Counted from the stretch's first letter, positions 7,637 to 17,153 are shown. The stretch is DNA of 64,000 nt from Mycobacterium scrofulaceum (GCF_001667885.1 NZ_LZJW01000179.1:1-64000); one strand, 5' to 3'. Numbers and translations: made by a program. The notes: generated by a model not told the origin, from the sequence alone.

Positions 7637-9418
7637 GTGTTTGTGCTGCGCAGCCACGCCGCCGGGTCGCTGAGAAGCAGCGACGCCGGACAGCAGGTGA
7701 CGCTAGCGGGCTGGGTGGCTCGCCGCCGCGACCACGGCGGCGTCATCTTCATCGATCTGCGCGACGCCTCGGGGGTCGCACAGGTGGTGTTCCGCAACGC
7801 CGACGTGCTGGCGCAGGCGCACCGGTTGCGCGCGGAATTCTGCGTCGCGGTCACCGGTGTCGTCGAGATCCGCCCGGAGGGCAACGCCAACCCCGAGATC
7901 GCCACCGGCGAGATCGAGGTCAACGTCGCCGCCCTGACCGTGCTCGGCGAGAGCGCGCCGCTGCCGTTCCAGCTCGACGAACCCGCCGGGGAGGAGCTGC
8001 GGCTAAAGTACCGCTACCTCGACCTGCGCCGCGACGGCCCGGCGGCCGCGCTTCGCCTGCGCTCCAAGGTGAATGCCGCCGCGCGCGCGGTGCTGGCGGA
8101 CCACGGCTTTGTCGAGATCGAGACGCCGACGATCACCCGGTCGACGCCGGAAGGGGCGCGCGACTTCCTGGTGCCGGCCCGGCTGCACCCGGGTTCGTTC
8201 TACGCCCTGCCCCAGAGCCCGCAGCTGTTCAAGCAGCTGCTGATGGTGGCCGGAATGGAGCGCTACTACCAGATCGCGCGCTGCTACCGGGACGAGGATT
8301 TCCGCGCCGACCGTCAGCCCGAGTTCACCCAGCTCGACATGGAGCTGAGCTTCGTCGACGCCGAGGACATCATCGCGATCTCCGAGGAGATCCTGACCGC
8401 GCTGTGGGGATTGATCGGGTACCAGGTGCCGACGCCCATCCCGCGGATCACCTACGCCGACGCGATGCGCCGGTTCGGCTCCGACAAGCCGGACATGCGG
8501 TTCGGGCTCGAGCTCGTCGAGTGCACAGAGTTCTTCAAAGACACCACATTTCGTGTCTTCCAGGCCCCGTACGTGGGTGCGGTGGTGATGCCGGGCGGCG
8601 CGTCGCAGCCGCGGCGGACGCTGGATGGCTGGCAGGACTGGGCCAAGCAGCGCGGCCACCGCGGGCTGGCCTACGTGCTCGTCGGGGATGACGGCACGCT
8701 GGGCGGCCCGGTGGCCAAGAACCTGACCGACGCCGAGCGCGAAGGCCTGGCCGCGCACGTCGGTGCCAAGCCGGGGGACTGCATCTTCTTCTCCGCCGGC
8801 CTGCCCAAGCCGTCACGCGCCCTGCTGGGCGCCGCTCGCGGGGAGATCGCCAGCCGCCTCGGCATGATCGACCCCGATGCGTGGGCGTTCGTCTGGGTTG
8901 TTGACCCGCCGCTGTTCGAGCCCGCCGACGAGGCGACCGCCGCCGGGGACGTGGCCGTGGGCTCGGGCGCGTGGACGGCGGTGCACCACGCGTTCACCTC
9001 GCCCAAGCCCGAGTACGCCGACGTGGTCGACACCGATCCCGGCGCCGTGCTGGCCGACGCCTACGACATCGTCTGCAACGGCAACGAGATCGGTGGGGGC
9101 TCGATTCGTATCCACCGCCGCGACATCCAGGAGCGCGTGTTCGCCGTGATGGGCCTGGACCAGGCCGAGGCCGAAGAGAAGTTCGGATTCCTGTTGGAGG
9201 CGTTCACCTTTGGCGCACCGCCGCACGGCGGGATCGCTTTCGGCTGGGACCGGATCAACGCGCTGCTGTCCCGCGTGGACTCGATCCGCGAGGTGATCGC
9301 GTTCCCCAAGACCGGCGGCGGCGTCGACCCGCTCACCAATGCGCCGGCACCGATCACCGAGCAGCAGCGCAAGGAGTCCGGAATAGACGCCAAACCGGAG
9401 AAGGTTGACCGGGCATGA
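7637..9418 (+). CDS. aspS: Aspartyl-tRNA synthetase
   Basis: A 593-residue class II aminoacyl-tRNA synthetase charging tRNA with aspartate. It has an N-terminal OB-fold anticodon domain (GWVARRRDHGGVIFIDLRD), the family sequence FKQLLMVAGMERYYQIARCYRDEDFRADRQ region (motif 2, read in part), a GAD insertion domain around residues 290-420, and motif 3 near FGWDRINALL. The length equals that of the mycobacterial enzyme, which is reported to be non-discriminating and also to misacylate tRNA-Asn for later amidation. Start GTG 7637; GTG 7643 is an alternative. It overlaps the next gene by 4 nt. Confidence 0.97.
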   Translation: MFVLRSHAAGSLRSSDAGQQVTLAGWVARRRDHGGVIFIDLRDASGVAQVVFRNADVLAQAHRLRAEFCVAVTGVVEIRPEGNANPEIATGEIEVNVAALTVLGESAPLPFQLDEPAGEELRLKYRYLDLRRDGPAAALRLRSKVNAAARAVLADHGFVEIETPTITRSTPEGARDFLVPARLHPGSFYALPQSPQLFKQLLMVAGMERYYQIARCYRDEDFRADRQPEFTQLDMELSFVDAEDIIAISEEILTALWGLIGYQVPTPIPRITYADAMRRFGSDKPDMRFGLELVECTEFFKDTTFRVFQAPYVGAVVMPGGASQPRRTLDGWQDWAKQRGHRGLAYVLVGDDGTLGGPVAKNLTDAEREGLAAHVGAKPGDCIFFSAGLPKPSRALLGAARGEIASRLGMIDPDAWAFVWVVDPPLFEPADEATAAGDVAVGSGAWTAVHHAFTSPKPEYADVVDTDPGAVLADAYDIVCNGNEIGGGSIRIHRRDIQERVFAVMGLDQAEAEEKFGFLLEAFTFGAPPHGGIAFGWDRINALLSRVDSIREVIAFPKTGGGVDPLTNAPAPITEQQRKESGIDAKPEKVDRA

Positions 9419-9846
9419 CCGAAATGCCTGACACCCAGACCATCAACGCGTTCAACCAGAGCATCATCGACGAGTTCCGATCCAACGGCGGCAAGGTCGG
9501 CGGCCAATTCGAGGGCGCCAACCTGCTCCTGCTGCACACAACCGGCGCCAAGTCGGGTGAGCCGCGGGTGTCGCCGCTGGCCTACTTCGACATCGACGGC
9601 AAGCTGATCATCATCGGCTCGTTCGCCGGCGCGCCCGTCAGCCCGGCGTGGGTGCACAATCTCCGGGCCAACCCCGCGGCCCATGTCGAGGTCGGCACCG
9701 AGGAATTCGACGTGGCCGCCCACGAGCTGCCGCGCGCCGAACGCGACGCGCTGTTCGACAAGGTCACCGCGGCCGCGCCCGGCTTCGCCGAGTACCAATC
9801 CAAGACCAGCCGGGTCATCCCGCTGTTCGAGTTGCGGCGCACCTAG
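9415..9846 (+). CDS. Deazaflavin (F420)-dependent nitroreductase-family oxidoreductase
   Basis: A 143-residue protein of the actinobacterial DDN/FDOR split-barrel family that uses reduced F420. Supporting segments are LLLLHTTGAKSGEPRVSPLAY, with the characteristic TGAKSG..R..PL motif that contacts the deazaflavin, and PAWVHNLRANPAAHVEVG, typical of the family. The ATG at 9415 overlaps the aspS stop (ATGA), so it is translationally coupled to the synthetase. A functional link to aspS is unlikely. Substrate unknown. Confidence 0.9.
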   Translation: MTEMPDTQTINAFNQSIIDEFRSNGGKVGGQFEGANLLLLHTTGAKSGEPRVSPLAYFDIDGKLIIIGSFAGAPVSPAWVHNLRANPAAHVEVGTEEFDVAAHELPRAERDALFDKVTAAAPGFAEYQSKTSRVIPLFELRRT

Positions 9847-9851
9847 GTGTC

Positions 9852-10907
9852 GTGAACACCTCGCGGCCGTCGGTTGTTCTCGCCGCTCGTGCGGGCATCA
9901 AACGGCTGCGACTGGTGTGGTTCAACCTGATTCAGACCGCCGTGGCCGCGGGGCTGTCGTGGTATCTCGCGCACGATGTCCTCGAGCATCCGCAGCCGTT
10001 CTTCGCGCCGATCGCGGCCGCGGTGTCGTTGTCGACGAGCAACGTGCTGCGCGCGCAGCGCGCCATCCAGATGATGGTCGGGGTAACTCTCGGCATCGGG
10101 TTGGGTTCGGTGGTGCAGGGCCTGCTCGGCCCCGGCGCGGTCCCGATCGCGATCGCTGCCTTGGTCGCGCTGGCCGCCGCGGTGTTCATCGGGGGCGGCT
10201 TCATCGGGCACGGGATGATGTTCGCCAACCAGACCGTGGTGTCGGCGATCCTGGTGTTGGCGCTGTTTCACAGCGGCCTGGGCTGGGAGCGCATCTTCGA
10301 CGCGCTGATCGGCGGCGGGGTCGCCATCGTGTTCGCCGTCCTACTGTTTCCCGCCGACCCGCTGAGGGTGCTGCGCAACGCACGCGTCGGCGTGCTGGGC
10401 GTGCTGCACGACGTCTTGTCGCGGGCGGCGGACGTCGCCGCCGGGCGCAAAGTGCCGCCATCCGACTGGCCATTGACGGCGGTCGACCGAGTGCACGAAC
10501 AGCTCAGCGGACTGCTCGAGGCGCGCACCACGGCCCGCCAGGTGGTGCGAGTCGCGCCACGCCGCTGGGGCATGCGCGACACGGTCCACGCCGCCGATCG
10601 CCAGGCCGTGCACGTGGCGTTGCTGGCCGGTTCGGTGCTTCAACTGGCCCGCGCCGTCGCCCCTACGGCCGACGGCAGTCGCGACGGGCTTCCGCAGGCC
10701 GTGCCCACCGTCCTGGTGGTGCTCGCGGCCGCGACCGCCCTCGCCGACCCCGATCCGGCCGGCGCGTGCGCGTACATCGCGTCCGCGCGTCATCACGCTG
10801 CGGAATTGCAGTCGATCGCCCGCGAGAAGACGCAGCTGATCCTCGCCGACGTCGTCAGCGCCTGCGTCGACGACCTGCAGCGCGTGATCGACCTGCGGCA
10901 CGTGTGA
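9852..10907 (+). CDS. FUSC family (aromatic acid exporter-like) membrane protein, Rv2571c-like
   Basis: A 351-residue protein with an N-terminal bundle of about six hydrophobic helices (residues ~20-165), including PFFAPIAAAVSLSTSN, the recognisable start of the FUSC/ArAE fold, and a soluble helical C-terminal half with TPIRSDWPL-type amphipathic helices. Proteins of this group are linked to efflux of aromatic acids; function here is inferred. The GTG start at 9852 lies 5 bp after the previous stop, so it extends the aspS operon. It converges with the YjbR-like gene across 6 bp. Confidence 0.83.
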   Translation: MNTSRPSVVLAARAGIKRLRLVWFNLIQTAVAAGLSWYLAHDVLEHPQPFFAPIAAAVSLSTSNVLRAQRAIQMMVGVTLGIGLGSVVQGLLGPGAVPIAIAALVALAAAVFIGGGFIGHGMMFANQTVVSAILVLALFHSGLGWERIFDALIGGGVAIVFAVLLFPADPLRVLRNARVGVLGVLHDVLSRAADVAAGRKVPPSDWPLTAVDRVHEQLSGLLEARTTARQVVRVAPRRWGMRDTVHAADRQAVHVALLAGSVLQLARAVAPTADGSRDGLPQAVPTVLVVLAAATALADPDPAGACAYIASARHHAAELQSIAREKTQLILADVVSACVDDLQRVIDLRHV

Positions 10908-10913
10908 GGAGGC

Positions 10914-11303
10914 TCAGCGGGAGTCGGCCAGGAACTCCTGGACCAACTTCCTCGGGGCCTGCGTCAGCCACGCCTCGGTGATCAGCTCCTCGAGGTCGCG
11001 GACCGAGATCGCGTCCAGTTTGACCAGCACCGCCGGGTAGCCGTCGAAATGCGGTGTCGTGAAATAGACGTCCGGCTCGTCGGCGATCAACCCGAACTTG
11101 ACGCCCTCGTCGGACACCCGCACGCCGAGGATGTCGCCGCCGGGCGGTTCCGCGCCGCCCTCCGCCAGCGCCTCGCGCTCGGAGGGACGCAACGGCCGCT
11201 CCCACGCCAGCAACTTCTTGCCGACCCGCCAATCATGCGGCGACGGCTCCGAGGTGAGTGCCAGCTCACGGACGATGCGGGCGACGTCGTACCACGTGGC
11301 CAC
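10914..11303 (-). CDS. MmcQ/YjbR-like protein (Rv2570-like)
   Basis: A 129-residue protein resembling the MmcQ/YjbR double-wing family: the order of segments WYDVARIVRELALTSE, then LAWERPLRP, then a C-terminal FDGYPAVLVKLDAISVRDLEELI and AWLTQAPRKLVQEFL is characteristic. Function is unknown; a nucleic-acid or ligand-binding role has been suggested for the fold. GTG 11303 is chosen because it gives the length I recall for Rv2570 (129) and has GGGAG upstream; ATG 11330 would add nine residues. Confidence 0.8.
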   Translation of the reverse strand: MATWYDVARIVRELALTSEPSPHDWRVGKKLLAWERPLRPSEREALAEGGAEPPGGDILGVRVSDEGVKFGLIADEPDVYFTTPHFDGYPAVLVKLDAISVRDLEELITEAWLTQAPRKLVQEFLADSR

Positions 11304-11406
11304 ATCTCGATTGTGCTCCCGGTTTGGCATGCGTGCCGCCGGATTGGCAAACGGTTTCGCGTCGCGGACGGCGCGCAACCGGCCGGCGTGTGATGTGATC
11401 AGCCTT

Positions 11407-12336
11407 GTGTCTGAAGCTGACGCCGGGACCGCCCGCCGCCACCGAGTCACCCATCGCACCGAGTACCGGTACTCCGACGTCGTGACCAGCTCTTACGGCC
11501 GCGGCTTCCTCACCCCGCGCGATTCGGCGCGGCAGCGTTGCGTCGCGCACCGGCTGACCATCGACCCGGCCCCCGCCGACGTCTCCACCAGCGTCGACGT
11601 CTACGGCAACATCAGCTCCTACTTCCACGTCACCGAGCCGCACCACGCCCTGACGGTCACCAGTGACTCCATCGTCGACGTCTATCCGCCGGCCCCGGGC
11701 CGCTACACCAGCGGGCCGGCGGTGCGACCGTGGGAGGACTCGCGCCCGGCGGGCGGCAGGGGGGCGCTCGCCGCCGAATTCACGCTCGATCTGAATCCAC
11801 CCGAGATCACGGACGAAGTTCGCGACTACGCGGCGCCCAGTTTCGCCCCGGGTCGCCCGCTGGTCGACGTGCTGCGCGACCTCGCGTCGCGGATTTACGC
11901 CGACTTCACCTACCGCTCGGGGTCGACGACGATTTCCACTGGTGTCAACGCGGTTCTGGCGGCCCGGGAAGGGGTATGTCAAGACTTTGCCAGGCTGGCG
12001 ATCGCCTGCCTGCGCGCCAATGGTCTTGCGGCCAGTTACGTGTCCGGGTATCTGGCCACCGACCCGCCACCGGGAAAGGATCGAATGATCGGGATAGACG
12101 CCACCCACGCCTGGGCGGGGGTGTGGACACCCCAGGAGCCCGGCCAGTTCGAATGGCTGGGCTTGGATCCCACCAACGACCAGCTGGTTGACGAGCGCTA
12201 CATCATCGTGGGACGCGGCCGCGACTACGCGGACGTGCCACCGCTGCGCGGCATCATCTACACCAATTCCGAACACAGCGTGATCGATGTCGCCGTCGAC
12301 GTGGTGCCGTTCGAGGGGGATGCGCTGCATGCGTGA
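11407..12336 (+). CDS. Transglutaminase-like cysteine protease-fold protein (Rv2569c-like)
   Basis: A 309-residue protein with an N-terminal bacterial transglutaminase-N domain (HRTEYRYSD, residues ~15-100) and a transglutaminase core. The catalytic triad is visible: Cys in GVCQDFARLAI, His in DATHAWAGVW, and Asp in GLDPTND. No signal peptide, so it is cytoplasmic. It overlaps the zinc peptidase by 8 nt and belongs with the large transglutaminase and ATP-grasp genes at 19-25 kb to a system predicted by comparative genomics to make or modify peptides. It may act as a peptidase or an amide-forming enzyme. Start GTG 11407; GTG 11395 is possible. Confidence 0.9.
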   Translation: MSEADAGTARRHRVTHRTEYRYSDVVTSSYGRGFLTPRDSARQRCVAHRLTIDPAPADVSTSVDVYGNISSYFHVTEPHHALTVTSDSIVDVYPPAPGRYTSGPAVRPWEDSRPAGGRGALAAEFTLDLNPPEITDEVRDYAAPSFAPGRPLVDVLRDLASRIYADFTYRSGSTTISTGVNAVLAAREGVCQDFARLAIACLRANGLAASYVSGYLATDPPPGKDRMIGIDATHAWAGVWTPQEPGQFEWLGLDPTNDQLVDERYIIVGRGRDYADVPPLRGIIYTNSEHSVIDVAVDVVPFEGDALHA

Positions 12337-13384
12337 CTTCAATTGCCCCAACTGCGGCCAACGCCTGACGTTCGAGAACTCCACCTGCCTGAATTGCGGC
12401 AGCGCGCTGGGGTTTTCGCTCGAGCAGATGGCCCTGATGGTGATCGCCGAGGAGAACGCCGGCGAGCACGCCGGGTTCGTCGACGCCGCCGAGTATCAAT
12501 TGTGCGCCAACCTTCAACTGGCCGAGTGCAATTGGCTGGTTCCCGTCAACAATCCGCGGCTGCTGTGCACGTCTTGCGCGCTGACCACCGTGCGGCCCAA
12601 CGACGCCGACACCGCCGGGCTGGCCGAGTTCGCCCGGGCGGAGGCGGCCAAGCGGCGGCTCATCGCGGAGCTGCACGAGCTCAAGCTGCCGATCATCGGG
12701 CGCGGCGAAGATCCCCAGCACGGCTTGGCCTTCCACCTGTTGTCCAGCGCGCACGAAAAGGTGATGACCGGGCACGACAACGGCGTCATCACGCTGGATC
12801 TGGCCGAGGGCGACGACGTGCACCGGGAGCAGCTCCGGGTGGAGATGGAGGAGCCGTACCGCACCCTGTTGGGACACTTCCGGCACGAGATCGGGCACTA
12901 CTACTTCTACCGGCTGATCGCGCCGTCGAGTGAGTACCTGGCCCGATTCAACGAGCTGTTCGGCGACCCCGACGCCGATTACCAGGAAGCGCTGGACCGC
13001 CACTACAGCCAGGGGCCACCCGAGGACTGGCAGGAAGACTTCGTCTCGTCGTATGCCACCATGCATCCCGCCGAGGACTGGGCCGAAACGTTCGCCCACT
13101 ACCTGCACATCCGTGACACCCTGGACACCTCGGCGTGGTGCGGCTTCGCCTCGGCATCGGCGACCTTCGACCGCCCGGCGTTGGGCCCCAGCGCTTTTCA
13201 GACGATCATCGACATGTGGCTGCCGCTGTCCTGGTCGCTGAACATGGTGAACCGGTCGATGGGCCACGACGACCTGTACCCGTTCGTGCTCCCCGTCGCG
13301 GTGCTGGAGAAGATGAAGTTCATCTACACCGTGATCGACGAGGTGACGTCGGAGTCGCGGGGACCGGCCGCCATCGCGGGTTAG
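12329..13384 (+). CDS. Zinc-ribbon plus putative zinc peptidase (COG4307/Rv2568c-like)
   Basis: A 351-residue protein with an N-terminal zinc ribbon (CPNCG and CLNCG within the first 25 residues), a second Cys cluster (LCTSCAL near residue 90) and a metallopeptidase-like domain with HFRHEIGHYYFY, an HExxH motif. The acidic stretch ELFGDPDADYQEAL after it may provide the third ligand. Length matches the family. The ATG at 12329 lies inside the transglutaminase gene (8-nt overlap), indicating coupled translation. It is likely to cut or release a product of the same pathway; this is inference. Confidence 0.87.
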   Translation: MRDFNCPNCGQRLTFENSTCLNCGSALGFSLEQMALMVIAEENAGEHAGFVDAAEYQLCANLQLAECNWLVPVNNPRLLCTSCALTTVRPNDADTAGLAEFARAEAAKRRLIAELHELKLPIIGRGEDPQHGLAFHLLSSAHEKVMTGHDNGVITLDLAEGDDVHREQLRVEMEEPYRTLLGHFRHEIGHYYFYRLIAPSSEYLARFNELFGDPDADYQEALDRHYSQGPPEDWQEDFVSSYATMHPAEDWAETFAHYLHIRDTLDTSAWCGFASASATFDRPALGPSAFQTIIDMWLPLSWSLNMVNRSMGHDDLYPFVLPVAVLEKMKFIYTVIDEVTSESRGPAAIAG

Positions 13385-13386
13385 CC

Positions 13387-14067
13387 ATGTGCTTTTCGAT
13401 GACGGCGGATCTGGTGGTGGGTACCGCCCTGTTGCCGGTCGCGGTTGCGACCCTGCGGGAGGTGAAGCACTGGCGTGAGGTGCCTTTCGCTTCGCTGCCC
13501 GCGGTGTTCTCGGTGCACCAGTTCCTCGAGGCGGCGGTGTGGCCCAATCGCTTTGTCTCCGCCGGCATGGCCAACTTTGCGATGCACGCCTATGTGTTCA
13601 TCGCGCTGCCGGTGCTGCCTTTACTGGTTCCGTTGGCGATCCTGATGCTCGAACCGCGCGGCGCTCGGCTGCGGGTGGCGCCCTTCGCGGTGCTCGGTGC
13701 GGTGGTGTCGGCCTACCTCGCGGTCGTCGTCCTCACCAAGCCGGTCGGGGTGACGAGGTGCCCGCACGTGCTGGAATACCAAACCGGCTCGCGCGACAGC
13801 TATTTCTGGGCGGTGCTCTACATCGTCGCCGTCATCGGGCCGGCCCTGATGTCGGGATATCGCTCCATCGTGGTGTTCGGTGTGGCGAACCTGGTGGGGC
13901 TGGTCCTGGTCGCGGTGCTTTACCTGGAGGCCTTCGCGTCGCTCTGGTGCATCTACGCCGCCGTGCTGTCGGTCCTGGCGCTGGTGCATATGCGGCGGCG
14001 GCGTCGGCTGCCCGATCCCCACCGCTATCACGGGGCCGACGTGGACCCCGCGGCGTCGAACGTGTGA
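13387..14067 (+). CDS. Integral membrane protein, DUF6629-like
   Basis: A 226-residue membrane protein with about seven hydrophobic segments. It begins MCFSMTADLVVG, then has REVKHWREVPFASLPAVF and SVHQFLEAAVW, sequences I associate with the family DUF6629, of unknown function. It starts 2 bp after the zinc peptidase stop, so it could be read from the same message. From memory it is not at this place in H37Rv, and may mark the left edge of an inserted block. A hydrophilic, Arg-rich tail follows the last helix. Confidence 0.78.
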   Translation: MCFSMTADLVVGTALLPVAVATLREVKHWREVPFASLPAVFSVHQFLEAAVWPNRFVSAGMANFAMHAYVFIALPVLPLLVPLAILMLEPRGARLRVAPFAVLGAVVSAYLAVVVLTKPVGVTRCPHVLEYQTGSRDSYFWAVLYIVAVIGPALMSGYRSIVVFGVANLVGLVLVAVLYLEAFASLWCIYAAVLSVLALVHMRRRRRLPDPHRYHGADVDPAASNV

Positions 14068-14079
14068 TTCCCTTAAATC

Positions 14080-14123
14080 CCTTGTGGCACTTTAGCTTCA
14101 ACCGTCACAAGGTGCGCTTTTTT
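14080..14123 (+). terminator. Possible terminator after the transglutaminase operon
   Basis: CCTTGTG (14080-14086) and CACAAGG (14106-14112) are perfect inverted arms with a 19-nt loop, followed by a run of six T at 14118-14123. The long loop makes the stem weak, but a T-run is rare in this GC-rich DNA. Confidence 0.35.
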
Positions 14124-14139
14124 GTCGGTGGGTGTCCCT

Positions 14140-15513
14140 ATGGTTTGGGGCATGGGAGCGAATAGTCGTGAGGAGCTCGTCGAGGTTATCGACGCTCTCG
14201 ATGACGACGTGGACCGCCTGTGCGCGTTGTCCTTTGACGCCCTCACCACGCCCGAGCGTCTGCGCGCCCTGGAGCGCCTGGAACGCGCGCACCGTCGGCT
14301 GCGCACCCCAGAGCACGCTTTGATCAATCAGCTGTCCGCGCAGGCCAGTCCCGAGGAGTTGGGCGGCTCGTTGCGGGTGGGGTTGGCCGACCGGTTGCGC
14401 ATCACCAAGGCCGAGGCCGCCCGGCGCATCGAGGAAGCCGCCGACCTGGGCGAGCGGCGGGCGTTGACCGGTGAGCGGTTGGCGCCGCGGTTGAGCGCGA
14501 CCGCGACCGGCCAACGCCACGGGCTCATCGGTGACGGGCACGTCACGGTGATCCGCGGGTTTCTTGCCCACTTGCCGGATGCCATCGACGCGTTGACCAG
14601 GCAGGCCGCCGAGGCCGACCTGGCCGCTAAGGCCGCCGGGTATCGGCCCGACGAATTGGCCCGATACGCCCGGAGGGTGATGGATTGGCTGCACCCCGAC
14701 GGGGAGTTCAGCGATGCCGAGCGGGCCCGCAAGCGCGGGATCGCCCTGGGCGCCCAGGAATTCGACGGCATGTCGCGCATCAGCGGCCTGGTCACCCCGG
14801 AGTTACGGGCCGCCATCGAGGCCATGCTGGCCAAGCTGGCCGCGCCCGGGGTGTGCAACCCCGACGACGAAATCCCGGTGGTCGACGCGACGCCCGATGA
14901 GGACGCGGTGCGCCGCGACACCCGCAGCACCGCTCAGCGCACCCACGACGCCTTTGTGGCCGGGCTGCGCGCCCTGCTGGCCTCCGGAAAACTGGGCCAG
15001 CACAACGGATTGCCGGTGTCGATCGTGGTGAGCACCACGCTGGCCGATCTGGAGGCCGCCGCCGGTAAGGCCCTAACCGCCGGCGGCACGTTGGTGCCGA
15101 TGTCGGATGTGATCCGCTGGGCCGGCCACGCCCATCACTACCTGGCAATCTTCGACAAGAGCCGCTCCCTGGCGCTGTGTCACACCAAACGGATCGCATC
15201 GCCGGCGCAGCGCATCATGTTGTACGCCAAAGACCGGGGCTGTAGCCGGCCGGGATGCGACGCACCGGCGTATCACAGCCAGGTCCACCACGTCCGCGGC
15301 TGGACCACCACGCGCCGCACCGACATCGACGACCTCACCTTGGCCTGCGGCCCCGACAACCGCCTGGCCGAAACCGGTTGGACCACCCGCACCAACGCCC
15401 GCGGCGAAACCGAATGGATCCCGCCACCACACCTCGACCGCGGCCAACCCCGCACCAACACCTACCACCACCCCGAACGGTTCCTCCGCAACGACGACGA
15501 CGAACCCGTTTGA
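14140..15513 (+). CDS. 13E12-family DUF222/HNH endonuclease domain protein
   Basis: A 457-residue member of the mycobacterial 13E12 repeat family: an N-terminal DUF222 helical domain (RLRALERLERAHRRL; ARRIEEAADLGERRAL) and a C-terminal HNH domain with RGCSRPGCDAP, SQVHHVRGW and LACGPDNRL, in which the Cys pair and His residues form the nuclease fold. Copies are scattered in mycobacterial genomes and may be mobile or repeat-derived; several in M. tuberculosis are SOS-controlled, but no good LexA box was found here. Start ATG 14140 has GGTGGG upstream; ATG 14152 and GTG 14122 are alternatives. Confidence 0.88.
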   Translation: MVWGMGANSREELVEVIDALDDDVDRLCALSFDALTTPERLRALERLERAHRRLRTPEHALINQLSAQASPEELGGSLRVGLADRLRITKAEAARRIEEAADLGERRALTGERLAPRLSATATGQRHGLIGDGHVTVIRGFLAHLPDAIDALTRQAAEADLAAKAAGYRPDELARYARRVMDWLHPDGEFSDAERARKRGIALGAQEFDGMSRISGLVTPELRAAIEAMLAKLAAPGVCNPDDEIPVVDATPDEDAVRRDTRSTAQRTHDAFVAGLRALLASGKLGQHNGLPVSIVVSTTLADLEAAAGKALTAGGTLVPMSDVIRWAGHAHHYLAIFDKSRSLALCHTKRIASPAQRIMLYAKDRGCSRPGCDAPAYHSQVHHVRGWTTTRRTDIDDLTLACGPDNRLAETGWTTRTNARGETEWIPPPHLDRGQPRTNTYHHPERFLRNDDDEPV

Positions 15514-15633
15514 CGTCAAGGGCTAGAAACGATGGCGGCGGCCCGTATCGTGCCGACTCCGCGGAATCGCCGAACGCGGATGAGATTCGCAAATTAGCTT
15601 GGTGTGACGCGATTCGAGGTCGGGGTCGGGCTC

Positions 15634-16995
15634 CTAAGTGGTGCTGACGGCATCCACGAGGTGCCGCCTGAGCCATTCCTGCGAGCAGTCGAGCCACTGC
15701 CGGTAGTGGCGCATGGCGCAGTGGTCGTCGTCGGCGTAGAGCAACAAGGTGGCGTGGGGGGCTTCGTTGGCGAGGTCGATGGTGTCTTGGGTGCTGAGGA
15801 GCGTGTCGTGGTCTCCATTGATGGCGAGCAGCGGAATCATGATGTGCGACAATCGATCACGAATCGAGAGCGATTTGAGGGCGCGGACGAGTTTGATTGG
15901 GTTGGTTACACCAAGAGTTTTTGATAGCGCGGCAATGATGATCTCGGGCATACCCAAGGCGCCACCGTCAAAGGAGTTGTGGGTGGGCGCGCCGCAAGCC
16001 ACTGCGCATGCCAGTCGGGCGTCATTGGCGGCCATGCGTGCGGCCCAGTAGCCTCCGAAGCTGACTCCGACCATCGCAATGCGGCCGGGGTCGATGCGCG
16101 TGTCGGCGGCGAGGTGGTCAATGACGCGGCGGTAGATCGCCTCAGACTGCGGCCCCATAGGCTCGGTGTAGGCATAGCTTCCGGGCATTTCCATCATGAA
16201 CGTCGCCAACCCGGCACCGCGATAGCGCAGCAGCCCGACCGCCAGTTCCTGCAGGGTTCCTTCTAAACCGTTGGTGGTCAATACCGCCGGATGCGGATCG
16301 TTCCCTGGCGGTAGAACCAGCCACCCGCTTACCTTGTCGCTGTCGGACGCGGGAATTTCGAGGTGCTCAACACGAATATCGATCGCTGGGGCGATCGCCC
16401 TGATCAGGGCTTCGAATAATTGCCGAGAGCGCCAGTAGGCCTGCATGCGGTGGGTGCTGTGGCCGGGAAATGCGCTGACTTGACAGTAGGTCATCGCCTT
16501 GACCCATGCGTCTATTGCCCCGAAAGCCAATGCTGTATGCCGGCGGTCACCATTCGGTGCGTGTGTATTCACTAGGTCGGTGATCGCCTTGTCGTCCGCC
16601 TGTGGCCCGTGGTCGGCGAACAGCACCGCACCGGGCGCAATCAACTCGCTCAGCACCGCGACGTGCTCCTCGGTGATCGCCGCGGGTTCGCATAGATCGG
16701 GGACGGGCGAGTGGTTGGCGGCGGCCAGCTCTCGCAGCATCGAGGTGGCCCGTCGGGCGTGTTGATCGGCGATCCTATTCCAGTGATCGCACCAGCGGTC
16801 GTCGTGAAATGAGCGCGCTGCGTTGATCTGCTGGGCAAAGCCGACCGGATCCAGTCCGCCCATGTTGGCGTAGCGCAGTACGAAGAGCTTCGGCAGGAAG
16901 GGTGTTGCCCCGCACCAGCGGGCGGCCAGATCGGTGGTGTGGGTGATCGCACAAGCGGTCACGAAAATCTTCTGTCCGAGACTGACTTCGGCCAT
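15634..16995 (-). CDS. Alpha/beta hydrolase, FrsA/DUF1100-like
   Basis: A 453-residue hydrolase. A helical N-terminal region of about 190 residues precedes an alpha/beta-hydrolase domain with nucleophile elbow GVSFGG, an Asp in NGDHDTL and a His in YADDDHCAM. The long cap-like N terminus resembles esterase FrsA and 2,6-dihydroxypseudooxynicotine hydrolase, a C-C bond hydrolase. Start ATG 16995 has GAAAGGA 9 nt upstream. By eye its codon third positions are less GC-rich than its neighbours, suggesting acquisition. It is divergent from the fumarylacetoacetase-like gene with two palindromic operators near that gene, so it may share its TetR control and pathway. Confidence 0.82.
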   Translation of the reverse strand: MAEVSLGQKIFVTACAITHTTDLAARWCGATPFLPKLFVLRYANMGGLDPVGFAQQINAARSFHDDRWCDHWNRIADQHARRATSMLRELAAANHSPVPDLCEPAAITEEHVAVLSELIAPGAVLFADHGPQADDKAITDLVNTHAPNGDRRHTALAFGAIDAWVKAMTYCQVSAFPGHSTHRMQAYWRSRQLFEALIRAIAPAIDIRVEHLEIPASDSDKVSGWLVLPPGNDPHPAVLTTNGLEGTLQELAVGLLRYRGAGLATFMMEMPGSYAYTEPMGPQSEAIYRRVIDHLAADTRIDPGRIAMVGVSFGGYWAARMAANDARLACAVACGAPTHNSFDGGALGMPEIIIAALSKTLGVTNPIKLVRALKSLSIRDRLSHIMIPLLAINGDHDTLLSTQDTIDLANEAPHATLLLYADDDHCAMRHYRQWLDCSQEWLRRHLVDAVSTT

Positions 16996-17137
16996 GGTCG
17001 TGGTCCTTTCAACGTTCAATGTTGGTGCTGGCGCGCGGTTTGCCGGGTCGGCATGAGTTCGACTCGGAGGAGGTCCGTGCGCTAGGCCGAGTCGAAGTTG
17101 GCGCCGTGATGACCTGTTGCGGGCGGCCCCGTCAGGC

Positions 17138-17153
17138 CGGAACGTCTGTTCCG
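17138..17153. promoter_or_regulatory. TetR-type operator, copy 1
   Basis: CGGAACGTCTGTTCCG is a perfect 6-bp inverted repeat with a 4-bp spacer in the divergent region between the hydrolase and the fumarylacetoacetase-like gene. It is the reverse complement of copy 2 except for one spacer base. The likely ligand is the TetR protein encoded at 18129. Confidence 0.75.

Noticed and set aside
14056..14071. A possible SOS box before the 13E12 gene
   Set aside because: TCGAAC is present at 14056, but the other half reads GATTCC instead of GTTCGA, too poor a match for LexA.
14140..15513. The 13E12 gene as an insertion sequence
   Set aside because: No terminal inverted repeats or target duplications were found around it, and HNH/DUF222 is not a transposase.
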